From NCBI GenBank assembly GCA_009781925.1, contig WQUU01000029.1:1-7774 (forward strand): 7,774 bases of DNA, given 5' to 3'. A model generated the notes under the pieces. The model was not told where the DNA came from and made no database searches. It was given only the letters and a program-made list of their open reading frames with translations. The position numbers and the translations under genes were made by a program. Shown one piece after another: positions 5,553 through 7,774 of the stretch (position 1 is the first letter of the stretch; every line of letters begins with the position of its first letter). Source of the stretch: Bacillota bacterium. Lineage in GTDB: Bacteria > Bacillota > Clostridia > Oscillospirales > Oscillospiraceae.

Positions 5553-6903
5553 GCTTCTGGGCCGCCGGATGCCCCACAGCGTGGAGGCTGAGCAGGCTAT
5601 TTTAGGCTCCATGCTCATCGACCCGGCCTGTATCCCAGCCGTCATCGAGCGCCTGCGCAGAGACGACTTCTATATCGAGGCCAACCGGGACATCTATGAG
5701 ACGATCCTGACCATGTTCTCTTTCTCCCAGACCATCGACCCCGTCACGGTTCTGGATCAGATGCGGGTGCGCGGCGTTTTTGTGGAGAACCGCTCTCAGG
5801 CCTATATTCTGGAGCTCATGCAGGTCACCCCCACCTCCGCCAATGTCCGGGAGTATGTGTCCATTGTCCGGGATCAGGCCCTCCTGCGCAGGCTGGTGCA
5901 GGTCAGCGGCGAGATCAGTGAGATGGTCTACGCGGGAGAGGGCGGGGCAGAGCTCCTGCTGGAGGCCGCCGAGCAAAAGATCTATGCCCTCCGCCAGGGG
6001 CGCTCCACAGGCGGGCTGATCCCCATCGGGATGATTGTCGCCCAGGTATACGAGCAGCTCAACGAGCTGGCGGAACGGGAGGAGAGCATCCCCGGCCTGT
6101 CCACGGGGCTGGTCGATCTGGATTCCGCCATTCTGGGCTTGAACAGGGGGGATCTCATCCTCATCGCCTCCCGGCCCGGCATGGGCAAGACCAGCGTAGC
6201 CATGAACATCGCCATGCACGTGGGGATGAAAACCAAAAAGCAGGTGGCCATCTTCTCTCTGGAGATGTCCCGGGAACAGCTGGCGGTGCGGCTGCTCTCC
6301 GGCGCCAGCGGGGTGGACGGCAAAGTTCTTCTGACCGGCAGGCTCAATCAGACCCAATGGCGGCGCCTGGCGGTCGCGGTGGATGAGCTCAGTGAGACAA
6401 ATCTGCTCATCGATGACAACCCGACCCTCACCGTTGCGGACATGAACGCCCAGTGCCGACGCCTGAAAGATCTGGGGCTCGTGGTGGTGGACTATCTCCA
6501 ACTCATGCAGAGCGCCGGGAACGGGAAAAATTCCAACTATGAGAACCGCCAGCAGGCGGTCTCCGATATGAGCCGGATGCTCAAAATCATGGCGAAAGAG
6601 CTGAATGTGCCCGTGCTCTGCCTCTCCCAGCTCAGCCGCGCGGGAGAACTGCGCTCAGGCGGAAGCAGGCTGCCGCAGCTCTCCGACCTCAGAGAGTCCG
6701 GGGCCATCGAGCAGGACGCGGACGTCGTCATCGCCCTCTATCGGGAGGGGTCTTTCAACAAGGAGTGCGAAAATCCGAACCTGGCCCAGGCCCTCGTCCT
6801 CAAGAACCGCCACGGGGACACCGGTTCGGTGGATCTCCTCTGGCGGCCGGAGATCACCTCCTTCCAAAGCGTGGAGCGCCGCCACGGGGACAGGCCGGAA
6901 TAA
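5545..6903 (+). CDS. dnaB: Replicative DNA helicase DnaB
   Basis: The hexameric 5'-to-3' helicase that unwinds DNA at the replication fork and recruits DnaG primase (DnaC in B. subtilis naming). At 452 residues it is of normal length. The N-terminal primase-interacting domain begins with PHSVEAEQAILGSML (10-24) and runs to about 150, ending in KIYALRQGR. After a linker with IPGLSTGLVDLDSAILGLNRGDL, the RecA-like domain has Walker A SRPGMGKTS (209-217, K215), catalytic Glu in FSLEM (E240), Walker B VVVDYLQLM (D316), LSQLSR (360-365, Q362), the DLRESGAIEQDADVV motif (381-395) and the KNRHG arginine-finger loop (420-424). No intein interrupts these motifs and all key residues are present. The ATG overlaps rplI by 8 bases, with GGGAGAG 7-13 nt upstream inside the L9 repeat tail. 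The stop overlaps the tilS start by one base. Confidence 0.97.
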   Translation: MDELLGRRMPHSVEAEQAILGSMLIDPACIPAVIERLRRDDFYIEANRDIYETILTMFSFSQTIDPVTVLDQMRVRGVFVENRSQAYILELMQVTPTSANVREYVSIVRDQALLRRLVQVSGEISEMVYAGEGGAELLLEAAEQKIYALRQGRSTGGLIPIGMIVAQVYEQLNELAEREESIPGLSTGLVDLDSAILGLNRGDLILIASRPGMGKTSVAMNIAMHVGMKTKKQVAIFSLEMSREQLAVRLLSGASGVDGKVLLTGRLNQTQWRRLAVAVDELSETNLLIDDNPTLTVADMNAQCRRLKDLGLVVVDYLQLMQSAGNGKNSNYENRQQAVSDMSRMLKIMAKELNVPVLCLSQLSRAGELRSGGSRLPQLSDLRESGAIEQDADVVIALYREGSFNKECENPNLAQALVLKNRHGDTGSVDLLWRPEITSFQSVERRHGDRPE

Positions 6904-7774
6904 TGTTCACTGACATCGCCGAACAATATGACATGCTCCCCGCCGGAAGCCGCGTCCTCGTCGCGGTTTCCGGCGGGGCGGATTCCGTATATCTTCTGCA
7001 CAGACTGTCTGAGGCGGCGGGGTATGGAGCGGAACCTCCGTCCACCCCATTATGGAGCCTCGGCGTCGCGCACTTCAATCATCGGCTCCGGGGGGCGGAG
7101 AGCGCGCGGGATGCGGCCTTCGCCGAGAACCTGGCGGCCTCGCTGGGACTGCCCTTCTACCTGGGCGCGGCGGATGTGGGCGCCTGTGCGCAAGGCCGGC
7201 ACATGGGACTGGAGGCGGCGGCGCGGGAACTGCGCTACGCCTTTCTGCTGAAAACGGCGGAGGAAAACGCTTACGACCGTATCGCCACGGCCCATACGGC
7301 GGACGACAACGCCGAGACGGTGCTCTTAAACCTCATCCGGGGCAGCGGGACAAAAGGGCTCTGCGGCATTCCGCCCGTCCGAGGCAAAATTGTCCGCCCG
7401 ATTCTGGATGTGACTGAGGCTGAAATTCGCGCCTGGCTGGATGCGCGGGAGGTCGCGTATGTGGAGGATTCCAGCAACAACCGGGACGACTTCGCCCGCA
7501 ACCGCCTGCGCCACCGGGTGGCGCCCGTGCTCCGGGAGCTAAACCCCCAATATGCGGCGCATATCCTGCGCGCCGGGGCGCTTTTGCGCGCGGATGCGGC
7601 CTGTCTCGACGGTCTGGCCGAGGCGTTTTTGCGGGAAAACGCAGAGGATGCGGGGCGTCCGGAGGCCGGCCCTTACAGCGCCTCCCAAATGGCGAAGCTC
7701 CCGATGCCGGTTGCCGCGCGGGTTTTCCGTATCGCCGCCGGGCGGACGCTGGGGGAAAAACATATACAGGCCCT
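6903..7774 (+). CDS. tilS: tRNA(Ile)-lysidine synthetase TilS, 3'-truncated by window edge
   Basis: TilS uses ATP to attach lysine to C34 of the CAU-anticodon tRNA-Ile, changing its decoding from AUG to AUA; it is normally essential. 290 complete codons are visible of a usual ~450. The N-type ATP-pyrophosphatase domain shows the PP-loop SGGADS (23-28), HFNHRLRG (57-64), GLEAAARELRY (102-112), TAHTADDNAETVLLN (129-143) and RGSGTKGLCGIPP (146-158). Then come IVRPIL (163-168) and the EDSSN...RNRLRH.VAPVL.ELNP block (188-214), and the window ends in the substrate-recognition part. The ATG shares its A with the dnaB stop (TAATG, 6901-6905); there is no strong ribosome binding site, so translation is probably coupled to dnaB. 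One would expect hpt and ftsH beyond the edge, as in many Firmicutes; that is inference. Confidence 0.95.
   Translation, partial: MFTDIAEQYDMLPAGSRVLVAVSGGADSVYLLHRLSEAAGYGAEPPSTPLWSLGVAHFNHRLRGAESARDAAFAENLAASLGLPFYLGAADVGACAQGRHMGLEAAARELRYAFLLKTAEENAYDRIATAHTADDNAETVLLNLIRGSGTKGLCGIPPVRGKIVRPILDVTEAEIRAWLDAREVAYVEDSSNNRDDFARNRLRHRVAPVLRELNPQYAAHILRAGALLRADAACLDGLAEAFLRENAEDAGRPEAGPYSASQMAKLPMPVAARVFRIAAGRTLGEKHIQA

Noticed and set aside
4686..5645. Minus-strand open frame of about 319 codons across gdpP, rplI and dnaB
   Set aside because: It crosses three well-supported plus-strand genes and their junctions, and its translation shows no known motif; open only because of high GC.
5602..6501. 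Minus-strand open frame of about 299 codons antisense to dnaB
   Set aside because: The sense strand has all DnaB motifs; the antisense product is His/Gly/Leu-rich and unrecognisable.

Overview
This 7.8 kb window reads as the chromosome of a GC-rich member of the Firmicutes (Bacillota). The likeliest group is the Clostridia, perhaps the Oscillospiraceae and relatives; that placement is inference. The reasons are a ClpC-type (not ClpB or ClpA) AAA+ unfoldase with a UVR-motif middle domain, a membrane-bound GdpP-type c-di-AMP phosphodiesterase, the order gdpP-rplI-dnaB-tilS, strong AAGGAG-type ribosome binding sites, and typical Gram-positive promoter elements. Sampled lines of the housekeeping genes are roughly 65% GC, against roughly 47-50% in the toxin-antitoxin block.

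Layout. (1) 1-2161, plus strand: clpC, cut at its 5' end by the window edge, followed by a short tandem heptamer and a rho-independent terminator (2181-2214). (2) 2217-2760, minus strand: a two-gene type II toxin-antitoxin operon. A RelB/DinJ-type antitoxin comes first and a YoeB/Txe-type RNase toxin second, overlapping by 8 bp. Its promoter lies at 2791-2819 and is overlapped by an inverted repeat that looks like the autoregulatory operator. (3) 2814-2988: a short divergent intergenic region with a GC-rich hairpin that looks like a dispersed repeat, then an extended -10 promoter for the next operon. (4) 2989 to the window end, plus strand: a tightly packed operon of gdpP (c-di-AMP hydrolysis), rplI (ribosomal protein L9), dnaB (replicative helicase) and tilS (tRNA-Ile lysidine synthetase, cut by the right edge). 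The rplI/dnaB and dnaB/tilS junctions overlap by 8 and 1 bases.

How it fits together. Most of the window is core housekeeping: protein quality control, second-messenger turnover, translation, replication and tRNA decoding. The accessory element is the toxin-antitoxin cassette, lower in GC and opposite in strand, sitting between two core transcription units. The least ordinary points are the pairing of a RelB-family antitoxin with a YoeB-family toxin, the well-formed operator over its promoter, and an alanine/charged tandem-repeat tail on L9 whose last copy supplies the ribosome binding site and start codon of dnaB. I see no convincing undescribed multi-gene system, no CRISPR array, no insertion sequence and no rRNA or tRNA gene. 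No gene-free stretch exceeds 300 bases.
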